Shown here: one piece after another, positions 28,398 to 37,371 of the stretch
Numbering within the stretch: position 1 is the stretch's first letter
Layout: every line of letters begins with the position of its first letter
NCBI RefSeq assembly: GCF_014204535.1
Contig: NZ_JACHLR010000001.1
Coordinates: 124,001 to 188,000 of the forward strand
Source: Novosphingobium chloroacetimidivorans
GTDB taxonomy: Bacteria > Pseudomonadota > Alphaproteobacteria > Sphingomonadales > Sphingomonadaceae
Direction of reading: 5' to 3'
DNA length: 64,000 nucleotides
Made by a program: the position numbers and the translations under genes
The notes under the pieces: generated by a model
Seen by the model: only the letters and a program-made list of their open reading frames with translations
Database searches by the model: none
Told to the model about the DNA's origin: nothing

Positions 28398-29216
28398 TCA
28401 GTCCTTCAGCGCACCGGCCAGCAGCTTGTGCAGGCGCGAATGCAGCACATCGTTGCCGGCGAGCACTTCCACGTCGCAGATGGGAGCCGAGCGACCCCGG
28501 AAATCGGACACGAAGCCGCCAGCTTCGCGCACCAGCAGGCAGCCCGCAGCGCTGTCCCAAGGCTTGAGGCCCTGCTCCCAAAACCCTTCGTAGCGTCCGG
28601 CGGCAACCCAGGCGAGATCGAGCGCGGCCGAGCCGAAGCGGCGGATACCCGCAACTTGCGGACCGATCGCGGCGTAGATCTTCATCCACTGCTGCGTGTC
28701 GCCATGCCCGGCGAAGGGAATACCCGTGGCGATCAGCGCTTCATCCAGGTGACGGCGTGCCGAAACGCGCAGACGGCGATCGTGCAACCACGCGCCGCGC
28801 GCCTTCTCGGCCCAGAATGTCTCGTCGGTGATCGGCTGATAGACGACGCCGGCAGTCACCTCACCCCAACCCGATCCGTCGAGCTTGGGCTCTTGCGCGG
28901 CGATGGACACGGCGAAATGCGGGATGCCGTGCAGGAAGTTGCTGGTGCCGTCGAGCGGATCGACTATGAAGCGCGGCTTGTCGGGATCGCCCTCGATCAC
29001 CCCGCCTTCCTCCATCACGAAGCCCCAGTCGGGACGCGCCGCACGCAGTTCGTCCCAGATCGTGCGCTCGGCCGCGAGGTCCGCTTTGGACACGAAATCG
29101 GCCGGGCCCTTCCGCGAGGCCTGCAGATGCTCGACTTCGCCGAAGTCGCGACGCAAGCGCTGACCGGCCTTGCGGGCCGCCTTTTCCATGACGCGGATGA
29201 GACCGGAGAGGGCCAT
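28398..29216 (-). CDS. suhB: Inositol-1-monophosphatase family protein
   Basis: Mg-dependent phosphatase of the IMPase/SuhB family, 272 residues. Metal ligands are visible: Glu in VMEEGGVI, the Asp-Pro-Leu-Asp-Gly-Thr motif IVDPLDGTSNFLHGIP, and the C-terminal KPWDSAAGCLLVREAGG. The N-terminal helix region and KGPADFVSKADLAAE agree with the family. In many proteobacteria SuhB also works in rRNA antitermination; which role applies here cannot be told. It follows the small secreted-protein gene and efp on the same strand. Confidence 0.93.
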   Translation of the reverse strand: MALSGLIRVMEKAARKAGQRLRRDFGEVEHLQASRKGPADFVSKADLAAERTIWDELRAARPDWGFVMEEGGVIEGDPDKPRFIVDPLDGTSNFLHGIPHFAVSIAAQEPKLDGSGWGEVTAGVVYQPITDETFWAEKARGAWLHDRRLRVSARRHLDEALIATGIPFAGHGDTQQWMKIYAAIGPQVAGIRRFGSAALDLAWVAAGRYEGFWEQGLKPWDSAAGCLLVREAGGFVSDFRGRSAPICDVEVLAGNDVLHSRLHKLLAGALKD

Positions 29217-29237
29217 GTTATTCCTTATTCTATCGCC

Positions 29238-29253
29238 GCGGCTTGCGAGCCGC
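29238..29253 (-). terminator. Short hairpin after the secreted-protein gene
   Basis: GCGGCT-TGCG-AGCCGC forms a 6-bp stem with a 4-base loop five bases past the stop of the 29259-29687 gene. No T-run follows, so it may be an attenuator or processing signal between that gene and suhB. Confidence 0.35.
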
Positions 29254-29258
29254 TGGCC

Positions 29259-29687
29259 TTATCTGCCGCTGGGGGCTGTGCTTGGTTTTGGAGCGGGGGC
29301 GCCGGGAGCGGGTGTCCCGGCAGCGGCCGCGTTGCCCGACCCGGTGTAGCCGCAGACGGCCAGGATGGCGCTGAGCACCTGGCTGGGGTTGTCGCGGCTG
29401 ACCTTGTCGGTGTTTTCGGCGATCAGCTTGTCGACCGACTCGGTAATCTTGCCGAGCGAGGCGTTGTAGATGCAGCCGACCAGCGCCGACTTTGCCGGAG
29501 CGTCGACCTTGTCGGATTGCAGGCCGCTGATCAGCACCTTGAGATAGAGCACCGCATGCTGCTGCACCTCGGCCTGCTGGCCCGAAGCCGCGGCCGCCGG
29601 CTTGGCCGGAGCCTTGGCCGCAGGAGCCGCTATCGCCGGAACTGCGGTCAAAGCAGTGGCGGCAGCGATGATCGTGGGAATGCGCAT
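29259..29687 (-). CDS. Exported Ala/Pro-rich small protein
   Basis: A 142-residue protein with signal peptide ([20 protein letters not shown]) and an Ala/Pro/Lys-rich spacer. A compact middle region (EVQQHAVLYLKVLISGLQSD ... GCIYNASLGKITESVDKLIA ... VLSAILAVCGY) has two Cys that could form a disulfide. The tail is Pro/Ala-rich. Its ATG overlaps the efp stop by one base (TAATG), so it is translated after EF-P. No family is recognised. Confidence 0.72.
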   Translation of the reverse strand: MRIPTIIAAATALTAVPAIAAPAAKAPAKPAAAASGQQAEVQQHAVLYLKVLISGLQSDKVDAPAKSALVGCIYNASLGKITESVDKLIAENTDKVSRDNPSQVLSAILAVCGYTGSGNAAAAGTPAPGAPAPKPSTAPSGR

Positions 29688-30250
29688 TAGTCAGCCTTTC
29701 GAACGTAGGCCTTCTCGTACACGTCGACCACGATCCGCGTACCGCTCTCGATATGAGGGGGCACCATCACGCGCACGCCATTGTCGAGAACGGCCGGCTT
29801 GTAGCTCGACGAAGCGGTCTGCCCTTTGACCACGGCGTCGGCCTCGACGATGGTGGCCTCGACCTGCTCGGGCAATTGGACCGAGATGGGACGTTCCTCC
29901 CACAGTTCGAGCAGAACCTGCATGCCGTCCTGCAGGAACGCCGCGGCGTCGCCCAGAAGGTCGGCGGGGAGATTGATCTGGTCGTAGTTCTCCGTGTCCA
30001 TGAACACCAGGTCCTCGCCCTCGGCATAGAGGAACTGGAAGTCCTTGGTATCGAGACGCACCTTCTCCACTGTGTCGGCGCTGCGGAAGCGGACGTTGGT
30101 CTTGCGGCCGTCGATGAGGTTCTTCATCTCAACCTGCATGAAGGCGCCGCCCTTGCCGGGCTGGGTGTGCTGGGTCTTGGCGACCTTCCAGATACCCTTC
30201 TCGTACTCGAGGATGTTGCCGGGGCGAATGTCGACGCCGCTGATCTTCAT
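29687..30250 (-). CDS. efp: Elongation factor P
   Basis: Relieves ribosome stalling at proline runs. The 187-residue protein has the three beta-barrel domains of EF-P. The tip loop [19 protein letters not shown] places Lys33 where lysylation (EpmA/EpmB) or another modification occurs, not Arg as in EarP-dependent forms. The C-terminal signature is [17 protein letters not shown]. No epmA, epmB or earP gene is in the window. Length and domains are complete. Confidence 0.97.
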   Translation of the reverse strand: MKISGVDIRPGNILEYEKGIWKVAKTQHTQPGKGGAFMQVEMKNLIDGRKTNVRFRSADTVEKVRLDTKDFQFLYAEGEDLVFMDTENYDQINLPADLLGDAAAFLQDGMQVLLELWEERPISVQLPEQVEATIVEADAVVKGQTASSSYKPAVLDNGVRVMVPPHIESGTRIVVDVYEKAYVRKAD

Positions 30251-30360
30251 GGGATGAGCCTTACGGTGGAAAGAGCGATGCTGTTCGGTGGAGAACGGGG
30301 CCCTTAGCGCTTGCGCGCGGCTGTGGCAATTCCCTCGCGCGGGTGCTAGCGATAGCAGCC

Positions 30361-30783
30361 ATGCGACGCGCCCTTCCCGCTGCCCGCCGTTCCGCGGCCT
30401 TTGTTTCCGTACTGTGCGTGGCGGCGCTCGGGATAACCCTGGCTTCGCCTGTGCTGGCCGCCAGGAAGGTGCCGCCCGTCCCAGGGGGCCTCATCGGCAC
30501 ACTCGATCCGGGTAAGTATTCGTGCGAGCTTCCTGGCGATGCCAGCGGTCCCACGCGCATACAGGCCACCGAGTTCGACTTCACGGTCGTGCGCGGATCG
30601 AGCTACCGGGCCGCCGGCAGACGCGGCAGCTATCTGCTCACCGGCGATGTCGTGCAGATGACCGGCGGCAAGCTGAAGGGGCTGAAATTGCATCGCGTGT
30701 CCGACGGCTTCCTGCGCCGCATCGAACCGAACGGCCAGGATGGCGAACTGCGCTGCATCCTGGGCACGCCCGGCAACAGCTGA
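30361..30783 (+). CDS. Exported protein of unknown function
   Basis: A 140-residue protein with a twin-Arg-like basic start and hydrophobic signal ([20 protein letters not shown], cleavage near VLAA). The mature part is small, with two Cys ([13 protein letters not shown] and [13 protein letters not shown]) likely to form a disulfide, and the middle [20 protein letters not shown] reads like strands of a compact beta protein. ATG at 30361 is chosen; a GTG at 30343 is possible. Family not recognised. Confidence 0.68.
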   Translation: MRRALPAARRSAAFVSVLCVAALGITLASPVLAARKVPPVPGGLIGTLDPGKYSCELPGDASGPTRIQATEFDFTVVRGSSYRAAGRRGSYLLTGDVVQMTGGKLKGLKLHRVSDGFLRRIEPNGQDGELRCILGTPGNS

Positions 30784-30865
30784 GCCGCCCGGAGGCGATG
30801 ATCGCTCCGGCGGATTGCAGCACGGGCAATTGGTCCTAAGCTTCCGGGCAGGAGATGCGCTCGCG

Positions 30866-31087
30866 ATGCAGTTGGGATCGAATGGCAAAGCTGCGGTGAT
30901 CACCGGGGCGACGGCGAACATCGGCCTCGTCAACGAAGATGGCCTTACGCGTCGCCAACGCCCGACGTTCGTGAGCAAGCCAATCGCCGCCTCCAAGGAG
31001 CCGTCCGGGCGGCTGCCGGGCGCCTCGCCGCGAGCAAGCTTCATCGCCGGGCAGATCGACCCCTTCGACGACGCGGCGCTGCTTTAG
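30866..31087 (+). pseudogene. N-terminal fragment of a short-chain dehydrogenase
   Basis: The frame begins with an AGGAG site and MQLGSNGKAAVITGATANIG, which is the start of an SDR (TGxxxxIG cofactor motif slightly altered). After that motif the sequence loses all SDR resemblance and stops after 73 codons. Intact SDRs are about 250-280 residues. It lies in the 343-bp gap between two genes and is most simply a decayed remnant. Confidence 0.45.
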
Positions 31088-31126
31088 ATCCGCCATGAGC
31101 GGGCATGTTACGGGGGAGTAGAGACG

Positions 31127-31663
31127 ATGAGCACGGGAATGGATGCAAGCGCTCTGCAGACGCTGCTCGACAAGGATGCTATCCGCGAACTCGTGCTGCT
31201 CTATTCGCGCGCGGTCGACCGGCAGGACGTGGCGCTGTTGCGCGACCTCTACACGGCGGACGCGACCGACACGCACGGCGACAGCTTCGATGGGCCGGCC
31301 GACGCTTATTGCAACTTCATCGAGAAGTCGCTGCCCTACATGCCCTACAGCGGGCATCACGTATGCAACCACCTCGTCAGCGTGGACGGGGATAGCGGCA
31401 ACGGGGAAGTCTACGCGCTTGCCTATCACGTGATCCCCGGAAGCGACGGCACCCGCCAGGAGGACTTCATGGCGGTGCGATACATCGACAACTATCGACG
31501 GTGCGAAGACGGTCGCTGGCGCTTTGCCAAGCGTGTGGTCACGTACGATCTCAAGATCCGGCGGCCCTTCGAAGGCGCGGGATTGTTGGGGCTGGGGTCG
31601 GCGGATCCAAGCTATGCGGAGCTTGATCAGCCTTTGTTCGCGCGGGGGGAGCGCTCGGCTTAA
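31127..31663 (+). CDS. NTF2-like/SnoaL-type protein
   Basis: A 178-residue protein of the nuclear transport factor 2-like fold. The N-terminal helices (DKDAIRELVLLYSRAVDRQD), VALLRDLYTADATDTHGDSF and the central GHHVCNHLVSVDGDSGNGEV, with DGRWRFAKRVVTYDL at the end, are typical of the SnoaL_4 group found in aromatic and steroid catabolic loci. Members are isomerases, dehydratases or dioxygenase small subunits. A strong GGGGGAG site precedes the ATG. Substrate unknown. Confidence 0.8.
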   Translation: MSTGMDASALQTLLDKDAIRELVLLYSRAVDRQDVALLRDLYTADATDTHGDSFDGPADAYCNFIEKSLPYMPYSGHHVCNHLVSVDGDSGNGEVYALAYHVIPGSDGTRQEDFMAVRYIDNYRRCEDGRWRFAKRVVTYDLKIRRPFEGAGLLGLGSADPSYAELDQPLFARGERSA

Positions 31664-31768
31664 CATATATTGATGTAGTGCCCGAAGGTCTGTGCAGCTT
31701 TCGCGGCAGTCGATCATTTCCAAGCCCGGCGGCAGCGATGATGCGGGTGGCCTGCCCTGGAGATCCGA

Positions 31769-32818
31769 ATGCCGTCAGCGGTTCGCGTGGGTGTGGTCAA
31801 CGACATGGCGGATCTCGGTCCCGGGCCGGGCGACCTGACCGATTGGCTCGAACGCGAGGTCGAGCGCTTGCATGCGAGCGGCCGCATAGCTGCATCGGTC
31901 GAGTTCGTGCACGCTTATGGCCTCGGGCTGCCATCCGGCACGGCCGAAGCGATCGAAACGGCGTTCCAGGAACTGGTCGAGCAGGACGTGGTGCTGATCG
32001 TCGGCCCGGCGATCGGCGACAACGCGCTGGTCGCCGCCCCCTTGGCCGAGCGCGCGCGGGTGCCGACCATCAACTGGGCCGGGGCCGAGCGCGCGCGCAG
32101 CCGCTACATGTTCCAGCTGCAGGTCGGCAGCCACGAGGACGAATCGCTAGTGATTGCGCGGCACTTGGCCGAAAGTGGAGCGCGACGGTTAGCGGTCGTC
32201 TACGACAGCTCGCCGATCGGCACGCGGCACCTGAAATACCTGGAGGACGAAGCGGCCATCCTCGATCTCGAGCTGGTAGCACGCGTAGAGATCTCGCCGT
32301 TGGCGAACACCGCCGACGATCAGGTCGCACGCGCGCTGGGGGGCGAGCCCGATACCTTCGTCTACCTTGGCCTCGGAGTTTCGGCACCGCCGGTCGCCTC
32401 GGCGCTTACCCGGGCGGGTTGGACGGGAACCCGGATCATGAACACCGCCGGGCTGCGTGGCTATCATGGCGACTTCGCGCAAGTGTGCGACGGGTGGACC
32501 TATGTCGACATGCACTCCGACGCCAACAGGACCTTGCAGGCGCTGCTGAAGGAGCAGGCATTGCCGCCGCACCAGGCGCTTGCCGCTGCCCGGGGCCACG
32601 ACCTCGGCCGCCTCGTCGCGGAAGGGATCGCCCGCGCGCGAGACTTCAGCCGGGAGGGCCTGCGTGTCGGCCTCGAACAGGTAAAATGGTTGCCCGCGGC
32701 GGAGGGTGAAGAAGGAACCTTGCTGGGATTCGGCATCCAGGATCGTGGCGCCCTGCACGGCCGCTATCTGGTCCTGCGGCAATGGCTTGGCGGCAAGAGC
32801 GTGGAGGTTGCCCGCTAA
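31769..32818 (+). CDS. Leu/Ile/Val-binding-protein-like protein, no signal peptide
   Basis: A 349-residue protein with the two-lobed fold of type I periplasmic binding proteins (VRVGVVNDMADLGPGPGDLT, DVVLIVGPAIGDNALVAAPL, ARRLAVVYDSSPIGTRHLKY, DTFVYLGLGVSAPPVASALT). It starts directly in the first strand with GGAG seven bases before the ATG and has no export signal. So it is either cytoplasmic, as a sensor or ligand carrier, or uses an unusual export route. No ABC permease or ATPase genes are next to it. It probably binds a carboxylate or amide substrate of this catabolic region. Confidence 0.75.
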   Translation: MPSAVRVGVVNDMADLGPGPGDLTDWLEREVERLHASGRIAASVEFVHAYGLGLPSGTAEAIETAFQELVEQDVVLIVGPAIGDNALVAAPLAERARVPTINWAGAERARSRYMFQLQVGSHEDESLVIARHLAESGARRLAVVYDSSPIGTRHLKYLEDEAAILDLELVARVEISPLANTADDQVARALGGEPDTFVYLGLGVSAPPVASALTRAGWTGTRIMNTAGLRGYHGDFAQVCDGWTYVDMHSDANRTLQALLKEQALPPHQALAAARGHDLGRLVAEGIARARDFSREGLRVGLEQVKWLPAAEGEEGTLLGFGIQDRGALHGRYLVLRQWLGGKSVEVAR

Positions 32819-33046
32819 AGTGCAATCGGTTGGCTGGACGTCGGCCTTTGTCGGCCGAACCGAACCTTCACCGGTCCGTACGAGCGATCTCCCAAGACGG
32901 CGCAGCGAGGTTTGCGTCCTCGACTTCGCTCCACATGGACTGGAGGGATCGCTTCGCTCGGGATGCTTAGACGCGCAGCTCGAAGCTTGCCCTGCTGGCC
33001 CATCGTCGGGACGGTCACACGCTCGCAGGCGCCTTCCACCATGCGA

Positions 33047-33850
33047 TCACCCGAGGTGCGGTGCAGCACCTTTCGTACCAACGATGACTCGCTGCAGAAT
33101 CCGAGTGCCCACCTGCGCCAGGTTGCCGCGCATGTGCTGGAGCGCGATGTTGTCCCAAATGATCAGGTCGCCATTACGCCAGCGATGCTCGAACTGGTGC
33201 CTGGGCTCGTAAAGCACGTCGAAAACCTCGTGCAGGACCGATCGCCCGCCGGCCACGCCGGCAGCGCACAATCGTGCCGTCTGGAGTTCGCTCACCCACA
33301 GGCATGCACGGCCGTTATGCGGGTTGGTGACAACGGTCGGGCGCAGGCTGCGTTTCAGTGCTTCGGTGTTGTCGCGGTCGCAGGCGCGGCCCGACAGTTG
33401 CGAGTAGTGCGGTGAAACCATCTCCTGCTCGCCCGCGCGAAGGCTGTCCTGCAAGCGTGATGGAAGCCGCAGCCAGCCTTGCTCGGCGCTGACGAAAAGC
33501 GTCGAGGATGCCTTGTCCACCACGTCGATAGCGTGGAGCGAAAGCGCGTCGAACGGGTGCTCGGTGTAGGCGGCGTCGGCATGCCAGGCGAGTTCCACGG
33601 CGCTCGGCCCACCGGCCAGGTTCGATAGCGTCCCGGTCTCCCCTTCCCGCTCGAGGATCGGCCCGAGAAGTCTGCAGAGCTCGCGTTGCCGCCCCATCGA
33701 GAGGACCTGCCCACGCGCCAGGATCAAGCCGTGTTCGCGGAAGAGCTCGACAAGGTGCCCCGCTTCGCAAGCATCGAGCGGCTGCGACAAGTCGCGCTCG
33801 ATCTCAACACCGAACGGCTGCAGCAGCCGGTGAGGCAGGGTCGCGGCCAT
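33047..33850 (-). CDS. TauD/TfdA-family Fe(II)/2-oxoglutarate dioxygenase
   Basis: A 267-residue non-haem iron oxygenase. The metal triad is visible as His and Asp in AWHADAAYTEHP (about 89-91) and the distal His in WDNIALQHMRGN, with the 2-oxoglutarate-binding Arg in TRILQRVIVG. A strong GGGAGAGAG site precedes the ATG at 33848-33850. Family members oxidise taurine, aryloxyalkanoates, sulfates or plant acids; the substrate here is unknown. It faces the ABC-binding-like gene tail to tail. Confidence 0.88.
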   Translation of the reverse strand: MAATLPHRLLQPFGVEIERDLSQPLDACEAGHLVELFREHGLILARGQVLSMGRQRELCRLLGPILEREGETGTLSNLAGGPSAVELAWHADAAYTEHPFDALSLHAIDVVDKASSTLFVSAEQGWLRLPSRLQDSLRAGEQEMVSPHYSQLSGRACDRDNTEALKRSLRPTVVTNPHNGRACLWVSELQTARLCAAGVAGGRSVLHEVFDVLYEPRHQFEHRWRNGDLIIWDNIALQHMRGNLAQVGTRILQRVIVGTKGAAPHLG

Positions 33851-33958
33851 CGCTCTCTCCCGTGTTTATTCGGAGAGGCTAAACAGCGGCGAAGGGCGCG
33901 GCAATCGAATCCGGAAGGCATCGGCACGACGATGGGGCAGCCTCCCGTGCCGCGTGCG

Positions 33959-34987
33959 TCAAGCTCTTGCCGGGACCTCCGCGCTTTTGCGCCGATAAAG
34001 CCGATTGTGCCGCACGCGCGAAGCGAGCCCATGTCGCAGCTCGCGCGCGAAGCGGCACCATAGGGCTGGCTCGCGCAGGACGCGGGTGATCAGCTCGGCC
34101 TTGCCGCAGTGCGCGGTTTCGCGGCGGAAGGCGGAGTACCGCATCGCCATCCCGGTGGAGCGCCGCCGTTGCAGCAGCAGCCTGCGCTCGACCGGAGCCA
34201 GGGCGCTGTCCCGCTCCAGCAACTCGTCCACCGCATCGATAACCGACTGCCGATCAGCCACCGTGCGCGAATGGGGCGAGTTGCGCCGCGAGATCGATCC
34301 CAATGGCTCTGTGTAGAGATACATCGCCCGATCCAGCAACCCGAGGCGAGCACCGCAGCGCAGCAGGTCGTAGTAGAACAGGAAGTCCTCGCAGTATCGA
34401 TACCGCGCCGAGTAGGTCAGCCCTGTGCTGCGCAAAAACGCCGTGCGCATGACGAGCTTGAGCAGCGAGATCGGTCGGTCCTCGCGCCACAACGCCTCCG
34501 CCATGCCGACACGATAGGTCGTGGTGCGCAGATACTCCGCCAGCGAGATCCGATGGACGCCGCTGGCGCGCACGTAGCCACCTTCCCCCACTTCCATCCC
34601 GGCCACGTCGTCGAACAGCACGATATCGTCGCCGATCGCATCGAGATCGTGCTGCGTGGCCAGCGTGCACAATGTGGCGAGCCGCTCGGGACGAAAGGCA
34701 TCGTCGGCATCGAGCAGCGCGGTCCAGGTTCCGGTTGCCGCCGCCAACCCGGCATTGCGCGCGGCGGAGGGGCCGCCGTTTCGCTCCAGCTCCAGCAGCC
34801 GGATACGGCCGTCCGCCGCGGCAAGCCGGCGCACGACGGCACGGGTTTCATCCTGCGAGGCATCGTCGACCACGACGATCTCGAAGCTCTGCAACGTTTG
34901 CGCCTGCACCGAGTGGATCGCGCGCGCCACGCAATGCGCCGCATTGTACGCCGGGATCACCACCGAGACGGTCGGAGGCGCGCTCAT
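33959..34987 (-). CDS. Family 2 glycosyltransferase
   Basis: A 342-residue GT-A enzyme. It has the N-terminal TVSVVIPAYNAAHCVARAIH, VVVDDASQDETRAVVRRLAA, a GGPSAARNAGL nucleotide-sugar segment and the DxD metal motif ALLDADDAFRPE. The C-terminal part is basic (RHNRLYRRKSAEVPARA) and suggests membrane association. It stands alone between catabolic genes, so its acceptor may belong to a cell-surface polysaccharide made elsewhere. Confidence 0.9.
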   Translation of the reverse strand: MSAPPTVSVVIPAYNAAHCVARAIHSVQAQTLQSFEIVVVDDASQDETRAVVRRLAAADGRIRLLELERNGGPSAARNAGLAAATGTWTALLDADDAFRPERLATLCTLATQHDLDAIGDDIVLFDDVAGMEVGEGGYVRASGVHRISLAEYLRTTTYRVGMAEALWREDRPISLLKLVMRTAFLRSTGLTYSARYRYCEDFLFYYDLLRCGARLGLLDRAMYLYTEPLGSISRRNSPHSRTVADRQSVIDAVDELLERDSALAPVERRLLLQRRRSTGMAMRYSAFRRETAHCGKAELITRVLREPALWCRFARELRHGLASRVRHNRLYRRKSAEVPARA

Positions 34988-35143
34988 GCCCGACGCCCGG
35001 CCCCAGCCGCGCCCTTATGCGAAAGCGACCGTCTTGTCCGCAATGCCCACGCCTCCACCAAGCCGGTTGCCTGCCGCCCTGATACAGACGTCCGACCGCA
35101 GCGGGGGCGCAGATGCTTCGGAAACGGTGGTGTCCGGGCGACG

Positions 35144-35983
35144 CTACATCGAGGGCGCGTAGCCGCCGTTCAGCGGATAAGTCTGCCCCGTGATCCACTC
35201 GGATGCCTGCGAGCACAGGAACGTGACCAGCGCCGCCACATCGGCCGACTTGCCATAGCGCCGGATCGTGTATCGCGACAGCTGCGCCTTGGCGTGATCG
35301 CTGGCCATGACTTCGGCCAACTTCTCCTCGGGCATGTCCGGCATCAGCGAGGATAGCGAAATCGCGTTGCAGGTGACGTTGTAGCGCCCGAGCTCCTTGG
35401 CGATCGAGCGCACGAAGCCTTGCGCGCCTGCCTTGGCCGAGGCGTAGACCGCCAGCTTCGGCTCGCCAGTGCGCCCCGAATCCGAGACGATGGTGACGAT
35501 GCGCCCGCGACGTGCCTCGACCATATTGGGGATGAATGCGTAACAGCAGTTGTACACGCCGTAGAGATTGGTGCGCAGGTACCGCTCCCAGTTGGAAGGA
35601 TCCTCCTCCCAGAAGTTCAGCGACGGCCGCAGCGATCCGCCAGGTCCCGCCATGCCGGCATTGTTGACCAGGATCGTGGCCGGCCCGAGCTTTGCCTTGA
35701 TCGCGGCGTCGGCCGCCTTGATCGCGTCAAGATCGCCGACGTCGAAGGGCACGGCGATCGCGGGCACGCCCATCGCCTCGATTTCGGCGGCAACGGCTTC
35801 CGCGCGCTCGGCCACGAAGTCGTTCACCGCCACGCCGCCCGCATTGTGCCGCGCCAGTTCCAGCGCCGTCGCCCGCCCGGCGTTCTGGCCGGCCCCGGTG
35901 ACGAGTGCCACCTGGCCACCCAGGTCGAGAAGGTCACCGCTGCTCCGTTGGCCACCCGTCGAGGCCTGCTCCGCTCCGCTCAT
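35144..35983 (-). CDS. Short-chain dehydrogenase/reductase
   Basis: A 279-residue classical SDR. The cofactor motif is VALVTGAGQNAGRATALELA, NNAG is present (ILVNNAGMAGPGG), and the catalytic Ser, Tyr and Lys lie in IVTIVSDSGR and LAVYASAKAGAQGF. The ATG at 35981-35983 has GGGAG upstream at good distance; the ATG five codons earlier has none. An inverted repeat lies about 30 bases upstream. Redox of a hydroxyacyl-CoA or alcohol is likely given the neighbouring acyl-CoA dehydrogenases. Confidence 0.9.
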   Translation of the reverse strand: MSGAEQASTGGQRSSGDLLDLGGQVALVTGAGQNAGRATALELARHNAGGVAVNDFVAERAEAVAAEIEAMGVPAIAVPFDVGDLDAIKAADAAIKAKLGPATILVNNAGMAGPGGSLRPSLNFWEEDPSNWERYLRTNLYGVYNCCYAFIPNMVEARRGRIVTIVSDSGRTGEPKLAVYASAKAGAQGFVRSIAKELGRYNVTCNAISLSSLMPDMPEEKLAEVMASDHAKAQLSRYTIRRYGKSADVAALVTFLCSQASEWITGQTYPLNGGYAPSM

Positions 35984-36013
35984 GTCTTGCTCTCCCATTA
36001 TGGCTGTGCTGTT

Positions 36014-36033
36014 TAGATAGTGGATACTGTCTA
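36014..36033. promoter_or_regulatory. Inverted repeat, candidate operator
   Basis: TAGATAGT-GGAT-ACTGTCTA: 8-bp arms with one mismatch around four bases. It lies between the divergent SDR gene and the broken gene at 36082, where a TetR-like repressor would bind. No regulator gene is adjacent. Confidence 0.45.
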
Positions 36034-36081
36034 ATCAGAACGGGTCCTGCTAGCCGTCAGGCGAACAAGAGGACACCCGCA

Positions 36082-36508
36082 ATGAGCGCCCGCAGCGATC
36101 CGCCTGCCATCCAGCCACTGCCCGTCTATCTGTATAACCTTGAAGAGGCTGTCGCAGGCTTTGCCAACACCTGGCGGTCGGACTCGCCCGAATATCGTGG
36201 CGACGTTTACCGGCATATCCGAGCACCAACGGCCACGTCGCCAGGATCAGTCCAGACGGCAAATTCCGCGCGGTGCTCGCGCTGGAAGATCCAGGCACGT
36301 CATGTCGGCTGGACATCGCCGGCTGCACTGGTGGCACGATCGACGGCGGGAGGTACGGCTGCGACTGCTGTCCACATCCAGGTCGAGGCGCCTCCTGTTT
36401 GCCGAACGGGCCCCCCCTTTATGCCGACGTGTCGGTGGTGTCGCCTGAGCAGCGTGCGGAGGAGCTTCGCCGGCGCGTGCAGAGGCGCGAATTTCGAAGG
36501 AGATGCTG
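36082..36508 (+). pseudogene. Frameshifted remnant, possibly DUF1214-like
   Basis: An AAGAGGA site and ATG at 36082 open a frame (MSARSDPPAIQPLPVYLYNL … EYRGDVYRH) that makes sense for ~45 codons. Then a second frame continues with STNGHVARISPDGKFRAVLA and LEDPGTSCRLDIAG. The last part (LYADVSVVSPEQRAEELRRR) is again coding-like and ends at TGA 36506-36508, and a run of seven C at 36411-36417 precedes it. The C-terminal pattern resembles DUF1214-type proteins. Either a pseudogene or sequencing error in the C run. Confidence 0.5.
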
Positions 36509-37297
36509 ATGCTGGAAGGTTTCGATCTGAGCGGGCGCGTGGCCCTGGTCACCGGGGGTGGAACCGGGATCGGCAAGGCGATCGCCACGTTGCTGGCCCA
36601 GCGCGGCGCGGACATCGCGATCGCTTCAAGACGAGCGGACCGGCTCGAAGCCGCGGCACACGAGATGGCCGCGGCGACAGCGCGCAGAGTGCTCGCCTTC
36701 CCGGTCGACGTGACCGATGCAGAGGCCGCTCGCAAGATGGTGGACGCCGTGGTCGGGGCCTTCGGCCGGCTCGATATCCTGATCAACAACGCCGGCAAGT
36801 CGAGCTATGGCGGCTACTCCAGCCTGCCGCCGGCCACGTGGGACAAGGACGTGGCGCTGAACCTCAACGCGGCCTTCTACTGTTCGCAAGCGGCGATCCC
36901 GCACCTCAAGGCGAGCGGCCATGGTGCGATCGTCAACATTTCCTCGCAGGCCGGCATCACCGGCACGGCGGGGTGCGGCGCCTATTCGGCCGCGAAGGCG
37001 GGCTTGCAGATGTTCACGCGCGTGGCTGCGATGGAGTGGGGCGGCGCGAACGTGCGGGTCAACGCCGTCGCTCCAGGCATGACCGCCACCGAACTCGCGC
37101 AAGCCAGCTGGGCCAAGACCGGCTTCGACGCGCTGGGTGCGGCGGCAACCGCCTTCGCCCTCAAGCGACCGGGCACGGCAGAGGAAGTGGCGCAAGCCGT
37201 GGTGTTCCTCGCCAGCGATGCGGCCAGCTATATCACCGGGGAGACGCTCGCCGTCAGCGGCGGCCCCGGACAGAAGGGCATGATCGACGTCGAATGA
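36509..37297 (+). CDS. Short-chain dehydrogenase/reductase
   Basis: A 262-residue SDR, probably NAD(P)-dependent. It shows VALVTGGGTGIGKAIATLLA, ILINNAGKSS, the catalytic Ser in IVNISSQAGITG, YSAAKAGL with Tyr and Lys, and the terminal LAVSGGPGQKG. The start is the second of two close ATGs (36509), because AAGGAG directly abuts the first at 36503. Closest in pattern to 3-oxoacyl-ACP reductase-like enzymes. It may continue the transcript of the broken gene before it. Confidence 0.9.
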   Translation: MLEGFDLSGRVALVTGGGTGIGKAIATLLAQRGADIAIASRRADRLEAAAHEMAAATARRVLAFPVDVTDAEAARKMVDAVVGAFGRLDILINNAGKSSYGGYSSLPPATWDKDVALNLNAAFYCSQAAIPHLKASGHGAIVNISSQAGITGTAGCGAYSAAKAGLQMFTRVAAMEWGGANVRVNAVAPGMTATELAQASWAKTGFDALGAAATAFALKRPGTAEEVAQAVVFLASDAASYITGETLAVSGGPGQKGMIDVE

Positions 37298-37371
37298 ACC
37301 TTGTCCGATCACGGCAGGACGGCTTGCGCGGCCAGCCCCCTGCCCGCGCGCGCGCTGGCGGAAAGGATCGG

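Noticed and set aside
32815..33081. Small minus-strand gene of 88 codons
   Set aside because: Overlaps the end of the TauD gene on the same strand in another frame, is rich in Arg/Pro and has no ribosome site.
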